Below, one piece after another: positions 44,542 to 55,177 of a stretch of 64,000 nucleotides of DNA (the first letter of the stretch is position 1; every line of letters begins with the position of its first letter). The DNA is taken from the NCBI GenBank assembly GCA_028753945.1, contig JAPNXP010000001.1:17288501-17352500 (forward strand), written 5' to 3'. The notes beneath the pieces were generated by a model. The model was not told the origin of the DNA, made no database searches, and was given only the letters and a program-made list of their open reading frames with translations. The position numbers were made by a program, and so were the translations under genes. Source of the DNA: Hexactinellida sp. DTS-2022. Lineage: Eukaryota > Porifera > Hexactinellida.

Positions 44542-45692
44542 TCGAACAAAGATGAATTTAAAAGGGGAATAGTTATTGTTACCTTGATATTGAAGCTATT
44601 GTAAATCGTAATACGTGCTATTATTAGAAAAATATATATAAATAAATAAATGGTGTCGAAGTAATTTATATAACTTATCATAACTTATGACTTGATTGGC
44701 GTGTGTTTGTTGTCTGTATTGTTTAAAGTGATAGAGGTAGAAACCACATTTAAAATGAGATATAGACTAAGGTCAGGTAAATTATTTAAATTGTTTATCA
44801 TCCGTATTTTTCCAGAAAATACGGACGGCGGACGGGATTTTATTTTATTTCTATTCATATGCAAATATCATTATCCTAACAAACAATATATATTAATATT
44901 TAATTTAATTAGAAAATGGCATGCCAATGCATAAATAAGTAGTGCTCTAAATTTAAGGCTTGTTAAAAAAAGAGACATTAGGAATACTTAGGAAGTTTAA
45001 AGCTAATATTTTGTACGATTATGACACGTTATTAAATAATATTAAAATATATCCGGGCGGAGGTAAATTGGGACCGACGGGGATGATAAACAAGTTAGTT
45101 ATTTTATATGGCCTAACTTGAAATGCTATAAATAGTAGACACTAGACAAGTAGGATGTTGAACACGAAGTATTTGCAAATTTATGAATATTTATTGTGGT
45201 TGTTTACAAAAATAGGTAACAAATTAGTGACAACTAAAAATGAACAAAGGGCTAATTAGCTTCAAGCAGGCAAACAAATATTCCGAATTTTGGTAATTGT
45301 TGACAAAATAGGTAACCAAGCTATTTATTGTAACTCACCAGTAATACCATAATCATGTGCTGAATAAAATTATCTATATAGATAATTTTATAGCAAATAC
45401 GACAATTTTCGTAGTTAAGTTGAGGTAACTTAACTAATAATAAGTGATATATTTATTCGAATAGATCGAAACCGTGTAGTGGTTGAGTGATTCGTCGCGA
45501 AGCGACTGAGACCGAATGGCTCGTTTATATTACTATAACACAATGTATAAATAAGATACATAAATTACAAACTTGTAATATGTACAAAAATAATGAGCAT
45601 ATAGTTATTGGGGAATCCTCAAAATACCTAAAATTATAAATAGAGATGCCTAAATGCAATACAAACAGCAACAAACTATAACTAAATATTTT
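44542..45692. other. Spacer between E2 and RBR-D
   Basis: No gene. It holds E2 5' flank (TATATATAAATAAATA near 44630, a possible TATA region) and a degraded plus-strand Helitron-like element. Confidence 0.5.
44697..45523 (+). mobile_element. Degraded Helitron-like element
   Basis: The 5' interior GTGTTTGTTGTCTGTATTG begins it, core repeat debris lies at 45160-45350, and the hairpin GTCGCGAAGCGACTGAGACC with terminal ATGGCTCG precedes T at 45524. Confidence 0.5.
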
Positions 45693-46514
45693 TTAATTCC
45701 TTAGTTTGGTTTGGATCGGGGCAGGAATACATGTAATAGTATTATATGTCCTTCCTGAACACACCAAACTTCCATCTTGTGTCTTGGTTAGACAAATAAA
45801 ACAGAATGAATTATCACACTTTATACACGTCATTTCATTACAACCTTCCGTATGTTCTATAACAGTGAAGCAACTGGGACAAGCTCTGAAGGCTGGAACA
45901 GATACAACTTTACCTTTCCTATCTTTGAAATCCTTCTTCGGAGATTTCCTTAGTTGCTCTATTTCAACTCTTTTGCAGTCTTGATTCCCACAAATCTGGT
46001 GATTACCTGAATTGTTCCACTTTCTCAGACAGTACCAACAGAAGAGATATTCCTTCTTCTGCTTCTTGGTGCAGATAGTGCATACGACTTGAGGATTGTC
46101 TGTTCTCTGTCGTTGACAATAGCTCTGACAACTGGGGCACTGCTGGATATCTTGACTCTCACAGAAGTTCACAGAGATGGCTGCTTCTATGAATTGTTTC
46201 TCTTCCCAGTCTGGCAGTCCAAATTTTATAATATCATCTATCTTGATGATAGCGGGACAAGAAGCGCAACTAATTTCAAACTTCAAGTTTTTGATTTGCT
46301 CCCAAGCATGGTTAAGAATGTCATCTGGACATATGAAATGACCACATTGCATTTTCAGTCCGCTATCGTCTCTACAGACACAACACTCGCCTTTCTTGTG
46401 TGGAAATGGGACAGTCCTTGTTTCGTCTCTTATACTGAAATATATAGCTCCGCGCCTGACTTCACATACATCTATGCGTCGCTTCTCTAAAGCGCAGACA
46501 ACTGCAGCACACAT
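45693..46514 (-). CDS. RBR-type E3 ubiquitin ligase-like protein, diverged copy D
   Basis: 273 aa, one exon, alignable along its whole length with copies A-C but only about half identical. RING1: C44, C47, C57, H59, C62, C83, C86, with Asp65 at the same odd position as Asp64 in copy A. IBR: C126/C129, C145, C148, C159, C162, H172, C175. RING2: ACPSC with canonical Cx2C (C212, C215), catalytic C225 in GCNEMTC, then C230, C233, C238, C241. The tail IPAPIQTKLRN matches the family. Canonical RING2 spacing and position beside UBL-4 and the E2 suggest it is the older form, and that A-C expanded from a branch with a two-residue insertion. It lies between UBL-4 (upstream) and the E2 (downstream) on one strand, about 1.1 kb from the E2. 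Intact. Confidence 0.9.
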   Translation of the reverse strand: MCAAVVCALEKRRIDVCEVRRGAIYFSIRDETRTVPFPHKKGECCVCRDDSGLKMQCGHFICPDDILNHAWEQIKNLKFEISCASCPAIIKIDDIIKFGLPDWEEKQFIEAAISVNFCESQDIQQCPSCQSYCQRQRTDNPQVVCTICTKKQKKEYLFCWYCLRKWNNSGNHQICGNQDCKRVEIEQLRKSPKKDFKDRKGKVVSVPAFRACPSCFTVIEHTEGCNEMTCIKCDNSFCFICLTKTQDGSLVCSGRTYNTITCIPAPIQTKLRN

Positions 46515-46560
46515 GTCCTTCTTAAATTACTAATTATTTGTGATTTGTAAATAACACGTA

Positions 46561-46571
46561 GGTTTATAAAA
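46561..46571 (-). promoter_or_regulatory. Possible TATA box of RBR-D
   Basis: Minus-strand CTTTTATAAAC about 50 bases before the ATG, close to the RBR-A motif. Confidence 0.3.
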
Positions 46572-47477
46572 GTAGATAAAATAAGTCCCACAAATAATCA
46601 GTTATCGTTAGAGTTATTCCCGATTTAGGTTAATTATCAGAAGAATAAACACCATTTAACCAAACTGTATTCAGAGTACGTACATTCTTTATTTGATACA
46701 TCAAATATGATTTGAATGGTAAAATAAAAATCTATAAACTTAGTAAAGCTACATTATTGTGTAGTTTCAATAATTAGATCAACATCTAGATTATCTTAAT
46801 AGTGATACTAAATTTGGAAAACGAATTATTCAACAAAGAAATATATTCACAACAAGTAGAGAAAAGAATTTGGAATATCTTATGACTAAAACACAGAGGA
46901 TTAACAAAGAAAAGTAGTGAAATTTTAATGAAATTCATGATGTTAACAAGCTAAAATATGTTTGTTAAGTGTCGATAAATTTTTATTTTTGATTATAATT
47001 GGTTTGGGAAAAACAGGGAAGCTTTGGAGCTACAAAATTAGTTCGGATGCAACACACGAGGAGTAGCCCTGCAAAATCTCAATATTAATGACGATGAGTG
47101 CAATAAATTTCATTTAAAATTTAAATGATGAAGATACCGGGTTTAGTAATGATACTGGAAAGCTCAGCCGAGCTGGCACTAAATTAAATGAAAACACAAC
47201 TTGATCCACTCCTGTAGTTGGATGGGACTTCTGCTGTAAATCGAAATGTCCACCCCAAACAATTTCAACTGAGTAAAATTAATTACGAGATAATGATGCC
47301 AGGATTCAAGAATAAAAATGCTCTATGTAGAAATAAGAGAACAAAAACTTTCCTCTAATCATAGAATCAAGTTTCCAAACTTTTAGAGAGCGTTCCCATC
47401 CCGTCTCCATGTTCGAAAAGATAGTAATTCCAATTTATGCCCATATTTTCAAAAAGGAGTCAATGGATCGCCCACAA
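46572..47477. other. Intergenic upstream of RBR-D
   Basis: No recognised gene or repeat. Minus-strand stretches near 47160-47240 read open for about 25 codons without further support. Confidence 0.4.
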
Positions 47478-47539
47478 TTATCGTCCTTTTGTGTCTAGCT
47501 GAATAGTCTGGTCGTTGAAGGCCAGAAATGGGTCAACAC
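47478..47539 (-). other. Exon-like segment of unknown gene
   Basis: A good acceptor (AATTTTTTGCAG) is followed by an open frame VDPFLAFNDQTIQLDTKGR and TAA. It looks like a terminal exon between RBR-D and UBL-4 on their strand. No upstream exon was identified; chance is possible. Confidence 0.25.
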
Positions 47540-47851
47540 CTGCAAAAAATTATACAAAGCTGATTTTAGTATTGTTAGAAGCGAATTTTTTCGTAGTTAT
47601 ATGAATTTTTTCTAGGTTGAACCTTCCAACTACCAGGATATTCACTTAATATAGTATAGTAGACCAGCATAGTTCATTACTATCCTAAAATATGTCAGAT
47701 AGGCATTTTGAAGAAATTAAATAATTCGTTGGTATGATGTTTGTTTGTTTTGGTTCAAAAAATATTATACGTATAAATTGTGATTTCAAACGGAAATTAA
47801 CTCGTCGTTAATTCATTGGAGTGATTTAATATAAGTAGTTATAAAATATAC

Positions 47852-48434
47852 TACAGTCAACTCCGCTTAATAGACAGGGTTGCCGTGGGTATGGGAATTC
47901 CCATGGGGATCCCCATACCCATGGGAATGGGATGGGAATGGGAATCAGATTTTCTCCTGTGGGGATCCCCATAGGAATCCTGTGGGAATCCCCATGGGAT
48001 ATTCGAATATGGTTTCATTAGGTCATCCTTAATTAATATATTCATTACTATTGATACGAATCTCCTCTAGTAATTAAATTCGTTTTTATGTATATATTAT
48101 ACTCCCCTATTCAGTTTGAATAACCCATGAGGATTCCTTATGGGGATTCCCATGGGGATCCCCACAGGATTCCTATGGGGATTCCTATGGGGATTCCCAT
48201 GGGGATTTCTATGGGAATGGGATGGGAATGGGAACGGAAATTCCATTCCCACGGCAACCCTGTTAATAGAGCCACCGGTTAATCGGTTTCTCCGCTTAAT
48301 CGGGTCAAAATTTCACAGGATTTATAGGACAGATTGCCATTTGGCTTACAATATTTTCGGTTAATCGGTTTCTCCGCTTAATCGGTCAAAACAACCTGGT
48401 CCCGAGGTGGCTCCATTAAGCTGAGTTGACTGTA
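47852..48434. mobile_element. Pogo/Tigger-like MITE interrupted by a hAT MITE
   Basis: Ends TACAGTCAACTCCGCTTAAT and AGCTGAGTTGACTGTA with repeats of GGTTAATCGGTTTCTCCGC. Relatives are 48870-48975 and 53785-53961. Confidence 0.75.
47875..48262. mobile_element. hAT-type MITE made of CCCATGGGGATTCC repeats
   Basis: CAGGGTTGCCGTGGG and CCCACGGCAACCCTG ends with exact 8-bp duplications TTAATAGA (47867-47874 and 48263-48270), inserted in the host MITE. Many CCATGGGGAT units occupy both arms. Confidence 0.88.
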
Positions 48435-48585
48435 CTATCATGTTTGGAAAAGATAAGTTATAAGAAAAAAATGTGTATTTAATTTAAAACAAACAGACAA
48501 CATCGAAGCTATTTATGATTATATACACTACATAAAATGTAGTAAACATTGTTCTAAACTCACGCAGGCTAATTCATTTTCGTAG

Positions 48586-51500
48586 CTATTCCTTAGAAAT
48601 ACCGCCAGGTAGTCTAACTACTAGCATAATGTTAGAACCTCCATGGATACCATAGTCATTGATGGTCATAGCTTTTCCGTTCTTTTTAGTTTCAAGATCC
48701 TTACTGGTGTAAATGAGCCTCTGGTTCTCAATCTCTACCCCACACTTCTCGAACACCTGAGTTTTCAATTGGAGCACAGTATAAGTCTAGAAGAAATGTT
48801 TGTAGATGTGCCCTATAATTCCCTGGCTTGGAATGCAACAATGCAAATTCTGAAATATTTGTAATGATATACAGTCGAATCAGCTTAATAGAGCCACCGG
48901 TTAGTAGATTTCTTCGATTAATCTGGTCAAAGAAACCTGGTCCCGAGGTGACTCTATTAAGCGGAGTCGACTGTATTTAAAAAGAATGCAATTAATGCTG
49001 CCTCGTGTTAATTTGAACCAATTGATTGAAAAAACGATACTACCTAGAAAGCTGAAATTTGGTATATAGGTGTAATTTGTCATAGCGACATGGGTCTATT
49101 GGTTTTTTAAGCGAAATATTGTGGTATGATATCACACGGTAACCTTTTCCTTAATAACTTTTGCAAATTTGACTCGGATAGTATAAATTTATATGAAAAT
49201 AGACATCACATAATGGAACACCTTTGTGAAAATTATCATTCTTTACGAACTCACATAGCGAAAGTTATTAGTTAAAATGTGTCCTATTATTTGTAGCACT
49301 ATGAAGGTGATCTGATTTGTTTGGTTAACAAGAATGCGGTTTATTACACCTATATTGGCTTCTATTAATATTGGAATTACTTAATTTCTAACCTGGGATT
49401 TCTACTAGAAATGAAATTAAGTTAAGTAATCTAGGATTTTGGTTCTGCCTAACGATGAGATTTCTTATGTTAATTATTGCTAGCAATTAAATTAAATAAT
49501 TCACTAACCCAGCTCCTGCAAAAAGAATTGTTTATTGAGATGCAGAACTTTATTACTATTAAATCAAATATTTTGCAACCCTGGTAAATTACTTTGCAAT
49601 ACAATTTACTGAAATAAATTAATTGCGTCTAATTTACCAACCACAGGTCTCAATTTATTTGAGCTAACAAGCTGAACCTTTTAATATAGCTGAACGAGCT
49701 ATCTTAAGAATTATTGAGCTATTAATTAACTAATAATTAATAACTATTGAGCAATGAAAATAATTACTCAACATAATTCCCCAAACAAATTACAGTAATC
49801 ACAACCCAAATGAATTTAGGCATGCATTATTAAGTGATAGTGTGTAATTCACTAGCCACAAGTGAACTTATTAGTAATATTATAGCTTTTTGGGAAGGGA
49901 AAGGCCGCGAAGCGGCCGTTAATTGTATCGCGTAGTGCCTAACATGAACGAACAAAAGTCGCGAAGCGATTTTTGTGAGAGAGAGAGTGATCCGTAGCGA
50001 AGCGACCGAGACCGAAGGGCTCGTATTATTAAATATAGATTGTTGTATGTTTGTGTGTTTGTGTGTTTGTGTGTTTGTGTGTTTGTGTGTTTGTGTGTTT
50101 GTGTGTTTGTGTGTTTGTGTGTTTGTGTGTTTGTGTGTTTGTGTGTTTGTGTGTTTGTGTGTTTGTGTGTTTGTGTGTTTGTCCAGATTGTATCAAAATG
50201 ATGAAGGAATAAAAATCTATTTACAATTGGGATAGATGCTATAATAGGTATAATACTAGGTCGAAATGCTATGCAGTAGATGTCGGATATAAGCACACCG
50301 GTTATAAGAACATATCGGATATAAGCACACTATGTTGGAAAACGGTTGCCATATACCCAGTATAATTTATGTCGGTTATAAGAACATGCCGGTTATAAGC
50401 ACCTTAAGTGCAGTTCCTGACGATGTGCTTATAACCTGCATCCACTGTAATAGGTAACAAGTATGCTGAATATGTATTTCGCATTATAATATTTATAATA
50501 AGAATATTTTTTGTTGTTAACAAAAATAGGTAAACAAATTAATGAAATTCAGAATCAACCTAGAAGTTAGCTTTCAAGGGTATTATAAGTAAACAAGTTA
50601 AAACTAAGGAAAATGGTAGAAAGGGTTGTAGTATACGTATACCATCCACTTCCATTTTCCATGGCAGAAAGGGTGAGGAGTAAGGCCGCACAGCGGACGT
50701 TAACTTGAGGTGCTTAGCACCGATTCGCCGCAAAGCGATCGAGACCTAAGGGCTCGTTTAATTGATACTGAAAGGTCGGCCAAGATCTATGGAGCGGACA
50801 TCAGTGCACGACAAAATGAAATTTTCATGGTGACTAATTATTCAACAACCTCACTTTTTCTGCTGGCTAAAGAATAAACAACGGCCGGTTTAATATACCA
50901 CTGATGGTTTAACAAACTTCTGATGCCTTAAACCAACGCTATTATCTATCTATATACTAAAAGCGGAATTCTTGTGTGTTTGTGTGTTTGGATGTTTGTC
51001 CAGGATGTTTGTCCAGTCTCGGTCGCGAAGCGACCGATACCGAAAGGCTCGTTGATAATAATAATGCAACGAAGATATAATATACACAAAGTAAAATAAT
51101 CCACAAATTATGGTGGTTTAGTTAAGAAAGTCTTTGGTGGCTAAGCCACCAAATCACCTAATGTGTCGAGCACATCAATAATGAGAGTATTATACTGTCG
51201 TGGCTATTATCTAGCAAACTTTCATGGGATGGACCAGTTACTAGTCAAATTATCAGTTCTCTGTACCCCCGTTACAATATGTTAGGCATTGCATGGGGAA
51301 TTTAGCATTTATAAATTTCGAATATGGCTATTTATTTTAGTTGTTTACATAAATAGGTAAAAATTAATGAGAATTCAAAATGAACCAGAAGCTAGCTTTA
51401 ACGGGTATTAGAGGTAAACAAGTATACTGATTTCAAATTTCGCATTTATAAATTTATAATAAGAAAATTAATTGTTGTTGTTTACCAAAAATAGGTAAAA

Positions 51501-53052
51501 AGTATTCTGAATAAGAATTTATAGTCGACAAATTTTTATGCGAACCTTTGTTGTTGTGCTTACCGAAAGGCGTAAATTAATGTATTAATATTCAAAATGA
51601 ACCTAGAGACTAACTTCCAAATGTTAGATAACGTAAACAAGTGTGCTAGGCTAGCAGATTACGTATTCATTTTTTTCTCACTTTTAATGTAAATATTTAT
51701 TTCTATTGAAAAATCGAGATCGCGTAGTGCAGTGGTTCTCAACCCTTCAAACATTTCGGACCCTTGTAGAATTCAAGAAACTCTGCAACTAAAGAATCAT
51801 GAAATAATGTGAAATAGTAATTGTGAGAATGAACATAATTATTGTCATAATGGCCTCCCTGTATCAATAGCAAGGATTTCAAAAATTTTGCTTAATACTT
51901 GTCATCGCCAGTCGATTTCTAGATTTGTTTCTTATCATCACAGCATCACCGAATGCTCTTGTTAGCAACAGTAATAATTTGTAGTACGTGTAATGAAAAT
52001 AATATAATACTTTGGTGAAGAACGAGTACCATATCGATATTATTAAAACTCGATTGTTGTGTGTTTGTGTGTGTGTGTGTTTGTTTGTATGTTTGTCCGT
52101 TTGTCCGGATTGTATTAAAGTGATGGGGGAATAGAAACCGCATTTAGAATTTAGATAAAAACTAACTTTCAAAAGCGATAATAGGTAAACAAGTATGCTG
52201 AATAGGAATTTCGCGTTTACAAATTTCTAATATGAATATTTGTTGTTGTTGTTGTTCACAAAAATAGGTAAATAAATTAATGAAAATTCAAAATCAACCT
52301 AAAGGTTAGCTTTTTAATTGTATTATAGGTAAACAAGTATACTGAGCACGAATTTCGCACTCGTAAATTTCTTATATAGATATTTGTTGTTGTTGTTTGC
52401 ACAAATAGGTAAATAATTAATGAAAGTTCAAAATCAACATAGTACTTAGCTTTCAACGGGCATTATTGGTAAACAAGTTAAAGCTATGGAATGGTGATAA
52501 TAAGTTAGGCCTCTTAAGCTACCGAGACCGAAGGGCTCGTAAAAGGGTTCTAAAATACAATCAGCTTTATTTATTAATGACACGAAAATGAATACTGATA
52601 ATAGTTCGGAAAATAATAATATTTGACATCATTCTTCTAACTTACAATTTGGCTTTGCTAAAAAAACATTTGAAAAAATTGTCAAAGGACAGAGTAATAT
52701 GTTAGAATTAGAAAAGTATTAGATACATTCATAAGTATTAGATGCATAATCTATGTTATAAAATACAGAATTTTTGGACTCATTATGGGCCCGCGCAGAC
52801 CCCTAAAACACAGCGGACCCCTTAAAGTAATTTACGGACATCCTAGGGGTCTCGGATCCCAGGTTGAGAACCACTGGCCCAGTGGTTGTGTTATCCGGAT
52901 CAGGATATTTAAAGACACCATTACACCTAAAGGCTTCAAGCAAAATAACAAAATAATTCACTAATTATATACGATCTTACCTTCATTTCAGACTTTGGGA
53001 TAATTATACTTTTCACTTTTCCTTCAAGTCCCAGAATGTATATCGTCTCCAT
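48586..53052 (-). CDS. Ubiquitin-like modifier UBL-4 (two exons, long intron)
   Basis: Exon 1 is 52981-53052 and exon 2 is 48586-48786; together 90 aa. The intron (48787-52980, 4.2 kb, phase 0) has donor AAG/GTAAGA and acceptor TTCTAG, at the same codon boundary as UBL-1 to -3. Exon 1 reads METIYILGLEGKVKSI, like ubiquitin MQIFVKTLTGKTITL. Exon 2 has VEIENQRLIYTSKDLE against PPDQQRLIFAGKQLE, NDYGIHGGSN, then LVVRLPGGISKE. L8, I44 and V70 are all kept. R72 is kept and R74 is Pro. ISKE after GG means a C-terminal hydrolase must expose the glycine, as for NEDD8 or SUMO precursors. Lys at the K48 position is kept; K63 is lost. It is the first gene of the UBL-4, RBR-D, E2 series. Splicing is predicted. 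Confidence 0.85.
48870..48975. mobile_element. Pogo/Tigger-like MITE in the UBL-4 intron
   Basis: TACAGTCGAATCAGCTTAAT at the left and AAGCGGAGTCGACTGTA at the right, 106 bases. A short member of the same family as 47852-48434. Confidence 0.75.
48977..50023 (+). mobile_element. Helitron-like element, 5'-truncated sister of 39425-41276
   Basis: Collinear with 39590-41276 without the nested insertions. Ends GGCCGCGAAGCGGCC, then AGCGAAGCGACCGAGACC and GGGCTCG before T. Confidence 0.65.
50040..50181. repeat. (GTGTTTGT)n minisatellite
   Basis: Seventeen or so clean 8-base units, the expanded form of the GTTTG tract typical of this family's 5' part. Confidence 0.95.
50271..50449. mobile_element. 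Pogo/Tigger-like MITE
   Basis: GCAGTAGATGTCGGATATAA at the left and TATAACCTGCATCCACTGTA at the right, with GGTTATAAGCAC boxes between. Confidence 0.65.
50805..51172. mobile_element. TGCTCGACA MITE, second copy
   Basis: TGCACGACAAAATG and CTAATGTGTCGAGCA ends with GGTGGTTTAG/ACCACC boxes as at 38455-38689. It is interrupted by a 107-base Helitron-like element. Confidence 0.6.
50945..51051 (+). mobile_element. Minimal (107-bp) Helitron-like element
   Basis: TCTATATACTAAAAGCGG at the 5' end after A, a short GTGTTTG tract, then hairpin GTCGCGAAGCGACCGATACC and terminal AGGCTCG before T. It shows that the ends alone form a mobile unit. Confidence 0.7.
51730..52876. mobile_element. hAT-type element with CAGTGGTTCTCAACC ends
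   Basis: CAGTGGTTCTCAACC and GGTTGAGAACCACTG are the classic Charlie-like hAT ends. Flanks GCGTAGTG and GCCCAGTG match at 6 of 8. No transposase is left; a Helitron-like element is inside. It sits in the UBL-4 intron. Confidence 0.8.
52034..52539 (+). mobile_element. Helitron-like element nested in the hAT element
   Basis: TCGATATTATTAAAACTCG after A, TTTGTCCGGATTGTATTAAA near 52100, three core repeats, and terminal CGAGACCGAAGGGCTCG before T. The host reads ACCATA/TAAAAGG across the insertion. Confidence 0.7.
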
Positions 53053-53784
53053 CTTTAACTTGTATAATCTGATGCTATATTACGATTAATTATTAACGAG
53101 CATAATATAAGTGGATATATATATAAGCCTATACTATTCTACCACATAGATATGTATATAGGGTATTATATCATATTATTAGCACAAATGATTCATACCT
53201 ACCAACCTATTTAAGTAATATCCCTATACAGGGCTCCAATTTTCCCCTGTACATTGGCCAAAATCCCTGTACACCTCACAAAAATTTTCTCGCTCGCTGC
53301 GCTCGCTCGTCCAGAGAATTACTATTCACTCACATAGTAAAATTATCGCATTTTAAAGCAAGAAAACACATTGACTTATATACTGAACAGGGAATTGCTT
53401 TACGCATTCATGAATATATAAACCAGTTGTGCTTTTATGTGGTAAATGAATGCATGGCAGAATATACTATCACCACTGTAGACATTTTTAGGCATTATTT
53501 GACCCCAAATTAGTAAATTAAAATCCCTGTACAAATGATATAAATCCCTGTACGCCTGTACAGAACAGCCAAAAAGGTTAAAATCCCTGTATTGTACAGG
53601 GATTCCCTGTACGGTTGGCAGGTATGATGATTGATAACTTGATATATTATTTACGCTAAAGCAAACGCTAAAGCAAATGATTATTAATTCATCTATATTT
53701 TACTTAAGTAAAAACAAAACTGTTGTTCATATGTTTGTCCGTAATTAATTTAAGACATACGGCTTTGAGAGCTGAAATTGTAAA
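53053..53784. other. UBL-4 5' flank and MITE
   Basis: No gene. It has TATATATATAAGCC near 53116 and the MITE 53194-53626. Confidence 0.5.
53194..53626. mobile_element. CTGCCAA/TGTACAGGGAT MITE, second copy
   Basis: CATACCTACCAACC and GGTTGGCAGGTATG ends; ATGATT flanks both sides. An extra block near 53280-53310 (CGCTCGCTGCGCTCGCTCG) is not in the copy at 32382. Confidence 0.75.
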
Positions 53785-53961
53785 TACAGTCGACTCCGCC
53801 CTCTAGAGTTCCCTCGGGACCAGGTTACTTTGACCCGAATATGCGAAGAAATCTATCAACCGAAAATATTTTAAGCTTCCGTTCAATAAATCCTATCAAA
53901 TTTGACCCCATTCAGCGGAGAAGTCTATTAACCAGTGGATCTATTAAGCGGAGTCATTGTA
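53785..53961. mobile_element. Pogo/Tigger-like MITE
   Basis: TACAGTCGACTCCGCCCTC at the left and AAGCGGAGTCATTGTA at the right; same family as 47852-48434. Confidence 0.65.
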
Positions 53962-54081
53962 GCCACAAGAATCTATTGGTTTTCTAAGCGAAATATCCAG
54001 ATCATAAGTTCATAACATCACACAGTAAATTTTCCTTGATAACTTTTATACATTTAAGCTGGTTTTTCAATTTATTAATAA

Positions 54082-54493
54082 CGAGCCCTTCTGTTATGGT
54101 AGATATTCGACGGATTGTTGCTAGGTACTTCAAGTTAACGGACGCGCTGCGGCCTTACTTCTCACCCTTTATACCATGAGGATGTTATATACATCCCAAT
54201 CTACCATTTTTCAAAGTTTCTATCATGTTTACCTGTAATACCAGTTGAAAACTGACTTCTAGGTTTATTTTGAGTTGTCATTAATTTGTCTACCTACAAA
54301 TATTCAATATTATTCATGTTATAACATTGTAAATGCGAAATTCGAAATCAGCATAAATGTTTACCTATAATATCATTTGAAAGTTAGTCTCTATCCCAAT
54401 GTTAAATGCGGTTTCTATTCCCCCATCACTTTTATACAATCCGGACAAACAAACAACAAACCAATAACTTGAATCGAGTTTTAATAAAATAGA
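54082..54493 (-). mobile_element. Helitron-like element
   Basis: CGAGCCCTTCTGTTATGG after A at the left, CGAGTTTTAATAAAATAGA before T at the right. One core repeat and a short CAAACAAACAA tract. Confidence 0.6.
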
Positions 54494-54571
54494 TAAAATA
54501 TCACTTATTCAAAATACATATTTTCCGAAAATGATTAGTCAAAATGTTTGCCCCTTATCATTTTCTAACAC

Positions 54572-54748
54572 TACAGTGGTGTTCGCCTAATAGCAAGTCG
54601 CATTTTGCACGAAATTTCCTTGCTAATAGGCGAACTTGCTATTAGAGGAACAAATTTAACATTAAATGCTCGCTTGGTGACAAAAAGTAACTTGCTAATA
54701 GAGCAATATTGCTATTAGAGCAATTGCTATTAGGCGAACACTACTGTA
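54572..54748. mobile_element. Pogo/Tigger-like MITE
   Basis: TACAGTGGTGTTCGCCTAAT and ATTAGGCGAACACTACTGTA ends; several TTGCTATTAGAG boxes inside. Confidence 0.75.
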
Positions 54749-55177
54749 TATGGGTAACCTGATTTGCTTGATCTCCCAGAAATTGTTAGAAACGCAAGAC
54801 TATAGTATCTCTCCTAGCAGTCCCACAGGAGTAATACATGGCTTTATGGTGCACCTATTTACCCGAAAAGTTATCTTATTTCTCCCGTCTCATTGTTACT
54901 ACACTTGTTAAAGTTAAACGTTACTACTCATCAAAATTAATAGTTAATTATCTACAACAGTACTTCTATTGGGAAAAGTTAATACAAACTCTTGTCCATA
55001 ATCCTCCATTTCTTGATGGTATGGAGTATTAATATCAATCGTAGGTTCTTCATGTATAATATCAATATACGTTATGCAAAAACATAGCCGCTAAAATAAT
55101 TGTACAGATCCTTTCGGACTATAACAGAGAGTACCAGCTGTTTACCTATTGTCCTTCAAAGACCTTTCCAAATCCAA

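Larger units (their letters stand above)
50024..50757 (+). mobile_element. Helitron-like element with (GTGTTTGT)n
   Basis: Starts around ATTAAATATAGATTGTTGT and has a long GTGTTTGT tract at 50040-50181. It continues with TTTGTCCAGATTGTATC and a core repeat, and ends with hairpin GCCGCAAAGCGATCGAGACC and GGGCTCG before T. A pogo-like MITE is nested at 50271-50449. Confidence 0.6.

Noticed and set aside
49919-50296. Open frames with Cys-Val-Phe or His-Thr-Asn-Thr-Gln repeats
   Set aside because: Produced by the (GTGTTTGT)n tract in a Helitron-like element.
54838-55032. 64-codon frame as a small gene
   Set aside because: Short, without motif or conservation evidence in the window.
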